This document shows, piece after piece, positions 17,664 through 24,404 of a stretch of 64,000 nucleotides of DNA. This stretch comes from Streptomyces actinomycinicus (GTDB lineage: Bacteria; Actinomycetota; Actinomycetes; Streptomycetales; Streptomycetaceae). The notes under the pieces are model-generated. The model was not told where the DNA came from. It worked only from the letters and a program-made list of their open reading frames with translations, and did no database searches. Numbering within the stretch: the stretch's first letter is position 1; every line of letters starts with the position of its first letter. The stretch spans positions 1 to 64,000 of the forward strand of contig NZ_JAERRK010000010.1 of NCBI RefSeq assembly GCF_016741775.1, written 5' to 3'. Both the position numbers and the translations under genes were made by a program.

Positions 17664-18153
17664 GGCCGCGCTCCTTGAGGAACCGGCTCGCCCGTGAGGC
17701 GCGCAGGACGCTCAGTATGCCGTCGGTGCCAGGGTCGGACCCGGCGGCCATGGTCTGCGGTCGGTCCACGGGGCGGGCGGCGAGCGGCGCGGCGCACCCG
17801 GCGGGCGTCCAGGCGCCGTCCGAGACGTCCTTGGAGTCCTTGAAGTCCTTCCCGTCCTTGGTGTCCTTGCGGTCCTTGCCGTCCTTGCTGTCCTTCAGGT
17901 CCTTGAGGTCCTTGTAATCCTTGAAGTCCTTGCGGTCCTTGTAGTCCTTGAACTCCTTGCCGTCCTTGAAGTCCTTGAAGCTCTTGGCCTCACGGCCGGG
18001 TGTGCCGCCCGGTTCGGGCGCGGGGACGGCGTCTTCCGGTCCGGCGCCGCGGGCCGCCACGGGCCCGGGCCGGCGCAGCCGGCCGAGCAGGTCCCGGCGG
18101 TGGGCTGCTTTGAGGAAGGGCATCACCCTCGCCTCGTCGATCGTCCAGGTCAT
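17653..18153 (-). CDS. Lys/Asp tripeptide-repeat protein, candidate RiPP precursor
   Basis: The ATG at 18153 overlaps the monooxygenase stop (ATGA), with AGGAGG about 12 bases upstream. The 166-residue product has three parts. Residues 1-58 (starting MTWTIDEARVMPFLKAA) could be a leader. Residues 59-109 are seventeen consecutive x-Lys-Asp tripeptides, one of them x-Lys-Glu; the variable residue is F, F, G, F, Y, R, F, Y, L, L, S, G, R, T, G, F, S. Residues 110-166 form a tail ending RASRFLKERGLVI. There is no signal peptide, no known fold and one Cys (120). An ATP-grasp pair and two oxygenases sit immediately downstream, so I infer that this is their substrate. A highly charged structural or protective protein is the alternative. 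Confidence 0.75.
   Translation of the reverse strand: MTWTIDEARVMPFLKAAHRRDLLGRLRRPGPVAARGAGPEDAVPAPEPGGTPGREAKSFKDFKDGKEFKDYKDRKDFKDYKDLKDLKDSKDGKDRKDTKDGKDFKDSKDVSDGAWTPAGCAAPLAARPVDRPQTMAAGSDPGTDGILSVLRASRASRFLKERGLVI
17827..17979 (-). repeat. Seventeen 9-bp coding repeats (NNN AAG GAC)
   Basis: In the coding strand every third codon triplet is a variable codon followed by AAG and GAC (one GAG), 17 times without interruption. Lysine is always AAG and aspartate always GAC, while the first codon changes freely. Period 9 bp, total 153 bp. Confidence 0.95.
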
Positions 18154-19070
18154 CGAAGGGGTCCCTCCTGGGTCGGGTCCGGCTCGCTCCGGTGGCACCG
18201 CAGGGCTTCGGCCAGGGCGCGCTGCGCCGTCGCGTCGTGGGGGTTCAGATTGCAGACGAGGTGGTCGACGCCGAGGTCGCGGTAGCCGGCGAAGCCCGCG
18301 GCGAGGTCGGCGGGGGTGCCGGTGAGCACGGGGCGCCGTGGGTCCGGGGACGCCGCGCGGCCGCCCGGTACGACGTTCACGCCGGCGGTGATGCGCAGGG
18401 TGGACGGGTCCCGTCCGGCTGCCCGGCAGGCCTCCCGCACGGTGTGCAGCACCGGTTCGAAGCCGGCCGGGTCACCGAACCAGCAGCCGTTCCACAGGTC
18501 GGCGTGGCGCGCGGTCACCCGGAGCATGCGGGGGCCGAAGCCGCCGATCAGCAGGGGCGGGCCGGTGGGACGTACGCCGCGCGGACGCAGTTCGCCGCCG
18601 TGGACCCAGGAGTAACGGCCGTCGAATTCCGCCTTTCCGGTGCGCAGCAGTGACACGATGATGTGCACGGCTTCCGTGAACCGCGTCACGCGGTGATCGA
18701 AATCGATGCCGAACGCCTCGAATTCCGGCCGGTGCCAGCCTGCGCCCACTCCGAGAATGAGCCGCCCATTGCTGATCGAGTCGAGCGTGACCGCCATTTT
18801 CGCTAGGACGGCGGGATTCCGGAACGCCGTGCACAGGACGAGCGTGCCGAGCTGAATACGCTTGGTGGCCTCGGCGAGCGCGCTGAGCACGGTCCAGCAT
18901 TCCCAGATGCCCTCGGCCGGCTCGCCGTCGTCACGGAAGAGCAGGTGGTCGAAGCACCACAGCGAGTCGAAACCGGCCGCTTCCGCCTGCCGGGCAAGCG
19001 CTCTTATCTCTTCGTAGGAGGGCTGTTTTCCGGGGAATTCCGCCAACGGCAGAGTGACGCCGACCTTCAT
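18150..19070 (-). CDS. Luciferase-like (LLM class) F420/FMN oxidoreductase, first cluster gene
   Basis: This 306-residue TIM-barrel protein belongs to the bacterial luciferase-like family, most like F420-dependent members. Signatures are MKVGVTLPLAEFPGKQ, GFDSLWCFDHLLF, LGTLVLCTAFRNPAVLAKMA and LILGVGAGWHRPEFEAFGI. ATG 19070 is used because the first strand begins there and GAGG lies upstream. It appears to be the first gene of the run, coupled to the repeat-protein gene by ATGA. Its 5' half uses noticeably more A/T-ending codons (AAT, ATT, GAA) than the neighbours, hinting at a separate origin. In other RiPP pathways such enzymes reduce dehydro-residues or oxidise the peptide; here the role is unknown. 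Confidence 0.85.
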   Translation of the reverse strand: MKVGVTLPLAEFPGKQPSYEEIRALARQAEAAGFDSLWCFDHLLFRDDGEPAEGIWECWTVLSALAEATKRIQLGTLVLCTAFRNPAVLAKMAVTLDSISNGRLILGVGAGWHRPEFEAFGIDFDHRVTRFTEAVHIIVSLLRTGKAEFDGRYSWVHGGELRPRGVRPTGPPLLIGGFGPRMLRVTARHADLWNGCWFGDPAGFEPVLHTVREACRAAGRDPSTLRITAGVNVVPGGRAASPDPRRPVLTGTPADLAAGFAGYRDLGVDHLVCNLNPHDATAQRALAEALRCHRSEPDPTQEGPLR

Positions 19071-19334
19071 GGACCCTCGCCCCCGAGCAGTCAACAGGTC
19101 ACCGCAGGCAACGGCGTGAGCGTAGCAGCGGGCGTGACGAGATCGCCATGCCCGGAAGTCTGGTTATTTTCCGGAAAGGTTTCTGCGGATTCTCGGGGCG
19201 AGTGATTCCGCCGAGCCGGACCAGCGTTCAGGGAAAGGTGCGGAGACTTGGGGCCCGGCCATTTCCGGAGCAGTCGCCGGAGCCTGGCTGCGAGGGCAGG
19301 AACTTGGGCAGAAGGCGGGCGAGGGGACGGACCG

Positions 19335-19382
19335 CGGGCGGGAGCGTCAGTGGGGGCCCGGGCGGGAGCGTGAGTGGGGGCC
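19335..19382. repeat. Two tandem 24-bp units
   Basis: Two adjacent 24-bp units (19335-19358 and 19359-19382) begin CGGGCGGGAGCGT and end AGTGGGGGCC, differing at one base (C/G). Confidence 0.85.
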
Positions 19383-19470
19383 GGCCGGGTACGGCGCACC
19401 GGAACGCCCGGGGCCGCCCTCGTCACGCCCAACACCCGGCCACGATCGGCCAGTTACGAGAACAGACGCG

Positions 19471-19506
19471 GAACCAGCGTGTTCCGATCACGAACTCTCG
19501 TATAGT
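19471..19506 (+). promoter_or_regulatory. GAAC/GTTC palindromes and -10 box upstream of cvnA
   Basis: GAACcagcgtGTTC (19471-19484) shares its right arm with GTTCcgatcacGAAC (19481-19495). A TATAGT hexamer follows at 19501-19506, about 80 bp before the start codon. This looks like a promoter with overlapping dyads; no regulator is identified. Confidence 0.4.
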
Positions 19507-19586
19507 GACCGTCAGTTCACCTTCAGTGTCACGTCGCACCACCGTACGGCTGCCAGTTCCCCTACCCGTAGGACCTGACCAGACCG

Positions 19587-21203
19587 ATGACCGCCCCCAC
19601 GCGTGCCGGTGACCGACCTTCCCCGCGCACCTTCGTCTCCGCCCTCGCCGCGACCGGCACGCTGTCGGCGCTCGCGGTCTGTGCGGCCGTCTCTGCCGCG
19701 CCGGGCCCGGTGCGTACGCCACTCGCTTGGGGCGCGGGCGCGACCGCGATCCTGCTCGGCGTGGCGGTGGCCACGGCCGCGCATGCGCTGGGGACCGCTC
19801 GCAGCATGCGGAGCAGGCTGGAGGATGCCGCACAGGAGGTCGCACGCCTGCTCCAGCAGCAGGCCAGTACGACCGAGGAGGCTCAGCGGGAGCAGCAGCG
19901 GCTCGTCGACGAACTCAGCGCCCAGCGCCGGGATTTCGCCGAATCGTCCGCGGCCGAGCGTTCACGGCTGGCGGCGGAGGGCGCTCAGGAGCTGGACCGG
20001 CTGGAGCAGGAGAACGCCCGGCTGTCCGGCGAGCTGGAGCGGGCCCGGCGGGACAGGGACGGGGCGATCGCCGCGGCCTCCGACGCCGCCATCCGCTTGC
20101 AGGCCCTCACCACGGCCGCGCTCGCCGACGTGCGGGCGACGGAAGACCGGCACACCGACGAGGACGTCCTCGCCGACCTGCTTCGTCTCGGCCACCGCAC
20201 CGCGCAGGCTGGCCGGCTCGCGGACTCCCTCGCCGTACTCACGGGGGCGCGTCCGGGCCGCCGGTGGGCGCGGCCGATCGGGATGGAGTCGGTCCTGCGG
20301 GGCGCGATGGGCCGGATCACCGGTCACGACCGGGTGCGGGTGCGCTCGGTCGGCGACACCGCCGTCGTCGGGCACGCCGCCGAGGGCGTGATGCACGCGC
20401 TCGCCGAACTCCTCGACAACGCGGTGAACTTCTCGCCGCCGACCGCGGAGGTGCATGTGTACGCCCAGGACGTGCCGGCCGGGGTCCTGGTGTCCGTCGA
20501 GGACAGTGGGCTGATGATGGGCGAGGCTCAGCTGCGGCGCGCGGAACGGGCGGTAGCCGGTGACGTGGCCCGGCCGGGTGGCCTGACCGGCAACCGGTTC
20601 GGGCTCGCCGTGGTCGGGCGGCTGGCCCGCAAGCACGGCCTCAAGGTGTCGTTCCGGCCCTCCGCGCGGGGTGGCACGGGCGCGCTGATGCTCATCCCGC
20701 AGGACATCCTCACCGGCCCCGCACCGGCCGCCCGGGATTCGCGCCCGGAGGGCGACACGCCCACAGGGACACGCGACACGCCCCCGCGGACACACCACGC
20801 GCCCACGCGGGCACCGGCCGCGGTGCACGCCGCACCGGTCCACGAGTCCGCCGCCCCGCCGGAGGAGGGTCCGGCCGGACTGCCCAGGAGACGCCGGAAC
20901 CGCACGCCCCCCGAGGCGGGACGCCCCGGGCCCGCGAAGAGCGCCCCCGGTGTCCGCCCCGTACCCGGCACGACGGAGGACGAGACCCGCGCCGCCCGCT
21001 TCACCGGCTTCCCCCGTGCCGTACGCCCGTCGGCTCCTCCCACCAGCGAGCCCACGCCTCCACCGGCCGGCCCCGCCACCACCCCCGGCCGCCCACCGGC
21101 CCCGGACGACCCCGCACCCGGCGCCCCGCATCCTCACCCGCACCCGCACCCGCACCCGCACCCGCACCCGCACCCGCACCCGGAAGGCGACACCACCTCA
21201 TGA
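19587..21203 (+). CDS. cvnA: Conservon sensor-like ATPase CvnA
   Basis: The 538-residue membrane protein is the histidine-kinase-like member of a Streptomyces conservon. Two hydrophobic segments lie near residues 12-30 and 38-62. A long coiled coil follows to about residue 150, then a DHp-like helix (LADLLRLGHRTAQAGRLADS). The HATPase domain shows the N-box ELLDNAVNF and a G-box (GLTGNRFGLAVVGRLA). The tail from about residue 375 is Pro/Thr/Ala-rich and ends in nine His-Pro dipeptides. In studied conservons CvnA acts with the Roadblock protein CvnB and the GTPase CvnD in a GPCR-like complex. It overlaps cvnB by four bases (ATGA). Confidence 0.85.
   Translation: MTAPTRAGDRPSPRTFVSALAATGTLSALAVCAAVSAAPGPVRTPLAWGAGATAILLGVAVATAAHALGTARSMRSRLEDAAQEVARLLQQQASTTEEAQREQQRLVDELSAQRRDFAESSAAERSRLAAEGAQELDRLEQENARLSGELERARRDRDGAIAAASDAAIRLQALTTAALADVRATEDRHTDEDVLADLLRLGHRTAQAGRLADSLAVLTGARPGRRWARPIGMESVLRGAMGRITGHDRVRVRSVGDTAVVGHAAEGVMHALAELLDNAVNFSPPTAEVHVYAQDVPAGVLVSVEDSGLMMGEAQLRRAERAVAGDVARPGGLTGNRFGLAVVGRLARKHGLKVSFRPSARGGTGALMLIPQDILTGPAPAARDSRPEGDTPTGTRDTPPRTHHAPTRAPAAVHAAPVHESAAPPEEGPAGLPRRRRNRTPPEAGRPGPAKSAPGVRPVPGTTEDETRAARFTGFPRAVRPSAPPTSEPTPPPAGPATTPGRPPAPDDPAPGAPHPHPHPHPHPHPHPHPHPEGDTTS
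21135..21182 (+). repeat. Eight CACCCG hexamers coding a His-Pro tail
   Basis: Eight uninterrupted copies of CACCCG in frame code for His-Pro, preceded by CATCCT, so the CvnA C-terminus has nine HP dipeptides. The perfect array suggests slippage-prone copy number. Confidence 0.95.
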
Positions 21204-21607
21204 CGGGCCCTGCCACCGCCGATGACAAGCTCGCCTGGCTCCTGCAGGGGCTGCTGGAGAGGACCCCGGGGATCCGGCACGCCCTCGTGCTGTCCAGGGA
21301 CGGGCTGAAGCTGTGCCGTACGCCGGAGCTGAGCGCCGACCGGGCCGACCAGCTGGCCGCGATCGCCGCCGGCGTCCAGTCGCTGTCGCGCGGGGCCTCC
21401 CTGGAGTTCGGCGACGGCAGCGGTGGTGTGCGCTGGGCGATGGCGGAGTTCCACGGCGGTGTGCTGTTCGTCGTGGAGGCGGGGGCCGGCGCCCATCTGG
21501 CCGCGATCGCCACGGAGGACGCGGACGCCGGGGTCGTCGGGCACAACATGACCGAACTGGTGGAACAGCTCGGCGACCACCTGACCGCTCCGCCCCGTAC
21601 ACCATGA
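21200..21607 (+). CDS. cvnB: Roadblock/LC7 protein CvnB
   Basis: This 135-residue protein matches the Roadblock/LC7 (MglB-like) partner of conservons: KLAWLLQGLLERTPGIRHALVLSRDGLKL at the start, then the LAAIAAGVQSLSRGASLEF helix and GGVLFVVEAG strand. Members usually bind or regulate the small Ras-like GTPase CvnD. No cvnD is present nearby, so its partner would have to be encoded elsewhere. It overlaps cvnA (ATGA) and the next short ORF (ATGA). Confidence 0.9.
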   Translation: MTGPATADDKLAWLLQGLLERTPGIRHALVLSRDGLKLCRTPELSADRADQLAAIAAGVQSLSRGASLEFGDGSGGVRWAMAEFHGGVLFVVEAGAGAHLAAIATEDADAGVVGHNMTELVEQLGDHLTAPPRTP

Positions 21608-21843
21608 GCCGACCGGGCACGGACGGTACGGACCTAGGCAGTACGGAAACGAACCGCACAGGCGCGAACCGCACTGGCGCGAACCGCATGGACGGCACCG
21701 CACGGACGCGGACCACAGGGGCTCGCGCCGCACGAACCGGACCCGCACGCACCGCACGGACACGAACCGGACCGGCAGGCGCCGCAGGCACCGCAGGCAC
21801 CGCAGGCACCGCACGCACCTCCCCGCGACAGGAGTTCGTGTGA
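21604..21843 (+). CDS. Short low-complexity ORF in the cvnC position
   Basis: The ATG at 21604 overlaps the cvnB stop (ATGA), and its own stop overlaps the P450 start (GTGTGA), so the 79-codon frame is placed exactly where cvnC and cvnD normally lie. The protein is almost entirely Thr/Arg/Ala/Gly (NRTGANRTGAN, GTAGTAGTART) without a recognisable fold. The first residues MSRPG resemble how DUF742 (CvnC) proteins often begin. I read it as a remnant or replacement of cvnC that preserves translational coupling. It may not yield a stable protein. Confidence 0.5.
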   Translation: MSRPGTDGTDLGSTETNRTGANRTGANRMDGTARTRTTGARAARTGPARTARTRTGPAGAAGTAGTAGTARTSPRQEFV

Positions 21844-23051
21844 CGACCCCCGACGCCGTCCCGCTCGACGACCCCCGGTTCCGGACCGAACCGGCCACGC
21901 TGTACCGGGAGCTGAGGCGCGACCACGGCACCGTGGTGCCGGTGCTGCTGGACAGCGGCATCCCGGCCTGGCTGGTCGTCGGTTACCGGGAACTGCACCG
22001 AGTCACCGGGGACGCCGCGCTGTTCAGCCGGGACCCGGGGCTGTGGAACCAGCGGGAGAAGGTCCGCCCGGGCAGGCCGCTGCTCCCGGTGATCGGCCCT
22101 GCGGAGCCGTCGGTCCCTTCCGCGGCCGACGGGCGACACCGGCTGCGCGCGGCGGTGTTCGGCAGTGCACTGGACGCCGTCGACCCGTTCGCGCTGCGGC
22201 GACACGCCGAGCGGTTCGCGGACGAGCTGATCGACGCGCTGTGCGGCACGGGTGAGGCCGACCTGGTGGCCCAGTACGCGACGCTGCTGCCGGCGCGGGT
22301 CCTCGCCCGGCTGTACGGCTTCCCGGACGAGGACGGCCCGGGACTGGTCACGTCCCTCAACGACATGATCGAGGGACGCGGCCGCGCCCTGGCCGGACAG
22401 GCCCATCTCACCGTTGCCGTCGAACAGTTGCTCTCCGAGCGCAGGAAGGAGCCCGCGGACGACGTGGTCTCGCGGCTGCTCGCCGACGACAGCGGGCTCG
22501 GCGACGAGGAGATCGCGCGGGACCTGATGATGATGACGGCGGCCGGTCACCGGCCGACCGCCGACTGGATCGGCAGTTCGCTGCGGCTGATGCTGACGGA
22601 CGGCCGGTTCGCCGGTTCGCTGTACGGCGGGCGCGGCAGCGTCGCCGAGGCGATGAACGAGGTGCTGTGGGAGGACACGCCGGCGCAGACCGTGGCGGGC
22701 CGCTGGGCGGCTCGTGACACGCATCTCGGCGGTCGGCGCATCCGGGCCGGTGACCTGCTGCTGCTCGGCCTGCAGGGCGCCAACCGCGATCCCCGGGTGC
22801 GCTCCGGCGCCTCCGCGCGCACCGGCGGCAACCACGCGCACTTCTCCTTCGGCCACGGCGAGCACCGCTGTCCGTTCCCGGCGCCGGAGATCGCCGAGGT
22901 GATCGCGCGGACCGCGATCGAGGCCGTACTGGACCGGCTGCCGGACATCGGTCTCGCGGTGCCCGCAGAGTCCCTCACCCACCGGCCCTCACCCTGGCTG
23001 CGGGGGCTGACCGCGCTGCCCGTGCGCTTCACACCCCTCCCCGCCCCCTGA
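21840..23051 (+). CDS. Conservon cytochrome P450, CYP157-like
   Basis: The 403-residue protein starts at GTG 21840 with AGGAG close upstream. The haem loop is FSFGHGEHRCPFPAP, with Cys344 as the axial thiolate. The K-helix, where nearly all P450s have ExxR, reads MNEVLWED, that is E-x-x-W. This is the known peculiarity of the CYP157 family, which occurs in Streptomyces conservons. The I-helix reads MMMTAAGHRPTADW, lacking the usual acidic residue of (A/G)GxD/ET. It is thus intact as a CYP157-type protein but may have unusual chemistry. Substrate and redox partner unknown. Confidence 0.9.
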   Translation: MTTPDAVPLDDPRFRTEPATLYRELRRDHGTVVPVLLDSGIPAWLVVGYRELHRVTGDAALFSRDPGLWNQREKVRPGRPLLPVIGPAEPSVPSAADGRHRLRAAVFGSALDAVDPFALRRHAERFADELIDALCGTGEADLVAQYATLLPARVLARLYGFPDEDGPGLVTSLNDMIEGRGRALAGQAHLTVAVEQLLSERRKEPADDVVSRLLADDSGLGDEEIARDLMMMTAAGHRPTADWIGSSLRLMLTDGRFAGSLYGGRGSVAEAMNEVLWEDTPAQTVAGRWAARDTHLGGRRIRAGDLLLLGLQGANRDPRVRSGASARTGGNHAHFSFGHGEHRCPFPAPEIAEVIARTAIEAVLDRLPDIGLAVPAESLTHRPSPWLRGLTALPVRFTPLPAP

Positions 23052-23354
23052 CCCCCGCCCCGGATGCGGCGCTCCCGCGACCGGGCCGTGCGACGAGACG
23101 GTGATCACGCAAACACGGTGACCACGCAAACAAAGCAGAACGGCACGGAACAGCCCCCTCGAGCCGCCGGTGCCGCCGAACGGCCCACTTGCGTTCGAGT
23201 GCGCTCCAGGTCGTAGCGTCGCAGACACCGCCGCGCACGGAGCGTCGTCGCCCGGGGTCCCGCACGGGATGCCGGGTGCCCGGATCCGTCGCTAGATGGA
23301 AAGAGGCCCTCGTGCCGTGCGGAACGACGATCGAGTGTGAGGAAAGGACCTCCC
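23052..23354. other. 303-bp intergenic region upstream of the aldo/keto reductase
   Basis: It follows the P450 gene and precedes an aldo/keto reductase gene. Apart from the 17-bp direct repeat at 23098-23131 I see no gene or clear promoter. Confidence 0.5.
23098..23131. repeat. Two 17-bp direct repeats upstream of the aldo/keto reductase
   Basis: ACGGTGATCACGCAAAC (23098-23114) is followed directly by ACGGTGACCACGCAAAC (23115-23131), 16 of 17 bases identical. The sequence is lower in GC than its surroundings and could be a regulator binding site. Confidence 0.7.
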
Positions 23355-24344
23355 ATGCAGAAGCGCATGCTACGAGACCTCCAGGTATCGGCCATCGGGC
23401 TCGGGTGCATGGGGATGTCCGCGTTCTACGGCTCCGCCGACCAGGACGAGGGCATCGCGACCATCCGGCGCGCCCTAGACCTGGGCATCGACTTCCTCGA
23501 CACGGCTCAGGTCTACGGCCCGCTCACCAACGAGTCGCTGGTCGGCGAGGCGATACGCGGCCACCGCGACGAGTACGTGATCGCTACGAAGTTCAACTAC
23601 CGGATGGACGACGCCGTCCCCGGCGACATGAGCACCCTCGGCCGGCAGGACGGCTCGGCCGAGCACGTGCGCAGCTCGGTCCACGGCTCGCTGCAGCGGC
23701 TCGGCACCGACCACATCGACCTGTACTACCAGCACCGGGTCGACCCGAACGTCCCCATCGAGGAGACGGTGGGTGCGCTGGGCGAGCTGGTCGCCGAGGG
23801 CAAGGTGCGCCACATCGGGCTGAGCGAGGCCAGCGCCGAGACCATCCGGCGGGCCCATGCGGTGCACCCGGTCACCGCGGTGCAGAGCGAGTACTCGCTG
23901 TGGACGCGGGACGTGGAGGCCGAGGTGCTCCCCGCCTGCCGTGAGCTGGGCATCGGCTTCGTGCCGTACTCGCCGCTCGGCCGGGGCTTCCTCGCGGGCC
24001 GGTTCAGCTCGCCGGACGAGCTGGACGAGAACGACTTCCGCCGCAGCAACCCGCGGTTCACGGACGCCAACCTCCAGGCCAACCTGCGTCTCGCGGAGAA
24101 GGTCAAGGAGATCGCGGCCGAGAAGGACGTCACCCCGGCCCAGCTGGCCATCGCCTGGGTACTCGCCCAGGGAGAGGACCTGGTGCCGATCCCCGGCACG
24201 AAGCGCCGCACCTACCTGGAGCAGAACGCGGCCGCGGCCGGCATCGAGCTGACCAAGGAAGACCTGGCCCGCATCGACGCCGAACTGCCCGAGGTGGCGG
24301 GCGAGCGGTACGACGAGGCGGGGATGCGGGCGGTCAACCGCTAG
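23355..24344 (+). CDS. Aldo/keto reductase
   Basis: The 329-residue cytosolic oxidoreductase is preceded by AGGAAAGGA at the right spacing for ATG 23355 (a GTG 18 bases upstream is less likely). The catalytic tetrad is visible: Asp and Tyr in FLDTAQVYGP, Lys in VIATKFNY, His in LYYQHRVDPN. The NADPH-binding end has IPGTKRRTYLEQN. This form is close to the AKR13/YakC type common in actinomycetes, which reduces small carbonyl compounds. It is a single gene; its role may be detoxification or secondary metabolism. Confidence 0.92.
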   Translation: MQKRMLRDLQVSAIGLGCMGMSAFYGSADQDEGIATIRRALDLGIDFLDTAQVYGPLTNESLVGEAIRGHRDEYVIATKFNYRMDDAVPGDMSTLGRQDGSAEHVRSSVHGSLQRLGTDHIDLYYQHRVDPNVPIEETVGALGELVAEGKVRHIGLSEASAETIRRAHAVHPVTAVQSEYSLWTRDVEAEVLPACRELGIGFVPYSPLGRGFLAGRFSSPDELDENDFRRSNPRFTDANLQANLRLAEKVKEIAAEKDVTPAQLAIAWVLAQGEDLVPIPGTKRRTYLEQNAAAAGIELTKEDLARIDAELPEVAGERYDEAGMRAVNR

Positions 24345-24404
24345 GCGGTCGCCGGGCGGGCACCGGCCGGGCCCGCCGGCCGCTCCTGATGCTGGAGGTG
24401 GGAC

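Larger units (their letters stand above)
19071..19586. other. 516-bp divergent region between the peptide cluster and the conservon
   Basis: The region must hold promoters for the minus-strand peptide cluster and for cvnA. It is less GC rich than the genes near 19150-19215, where short hairpins occur (CCGGAA/TTCCGG arms). It also contains a 24-bp tandem repeat and GAAC/GTTC elements, listed separately. I find no credible gene. Confidence 0.5.

Noticed and set aside
17827..17979. Possible CRISPR or minisatellite reading of the 9-bp repeats
   Set aside because: There are no spacers, and the repeat is in frame inside a coupled gene, so it is coding.
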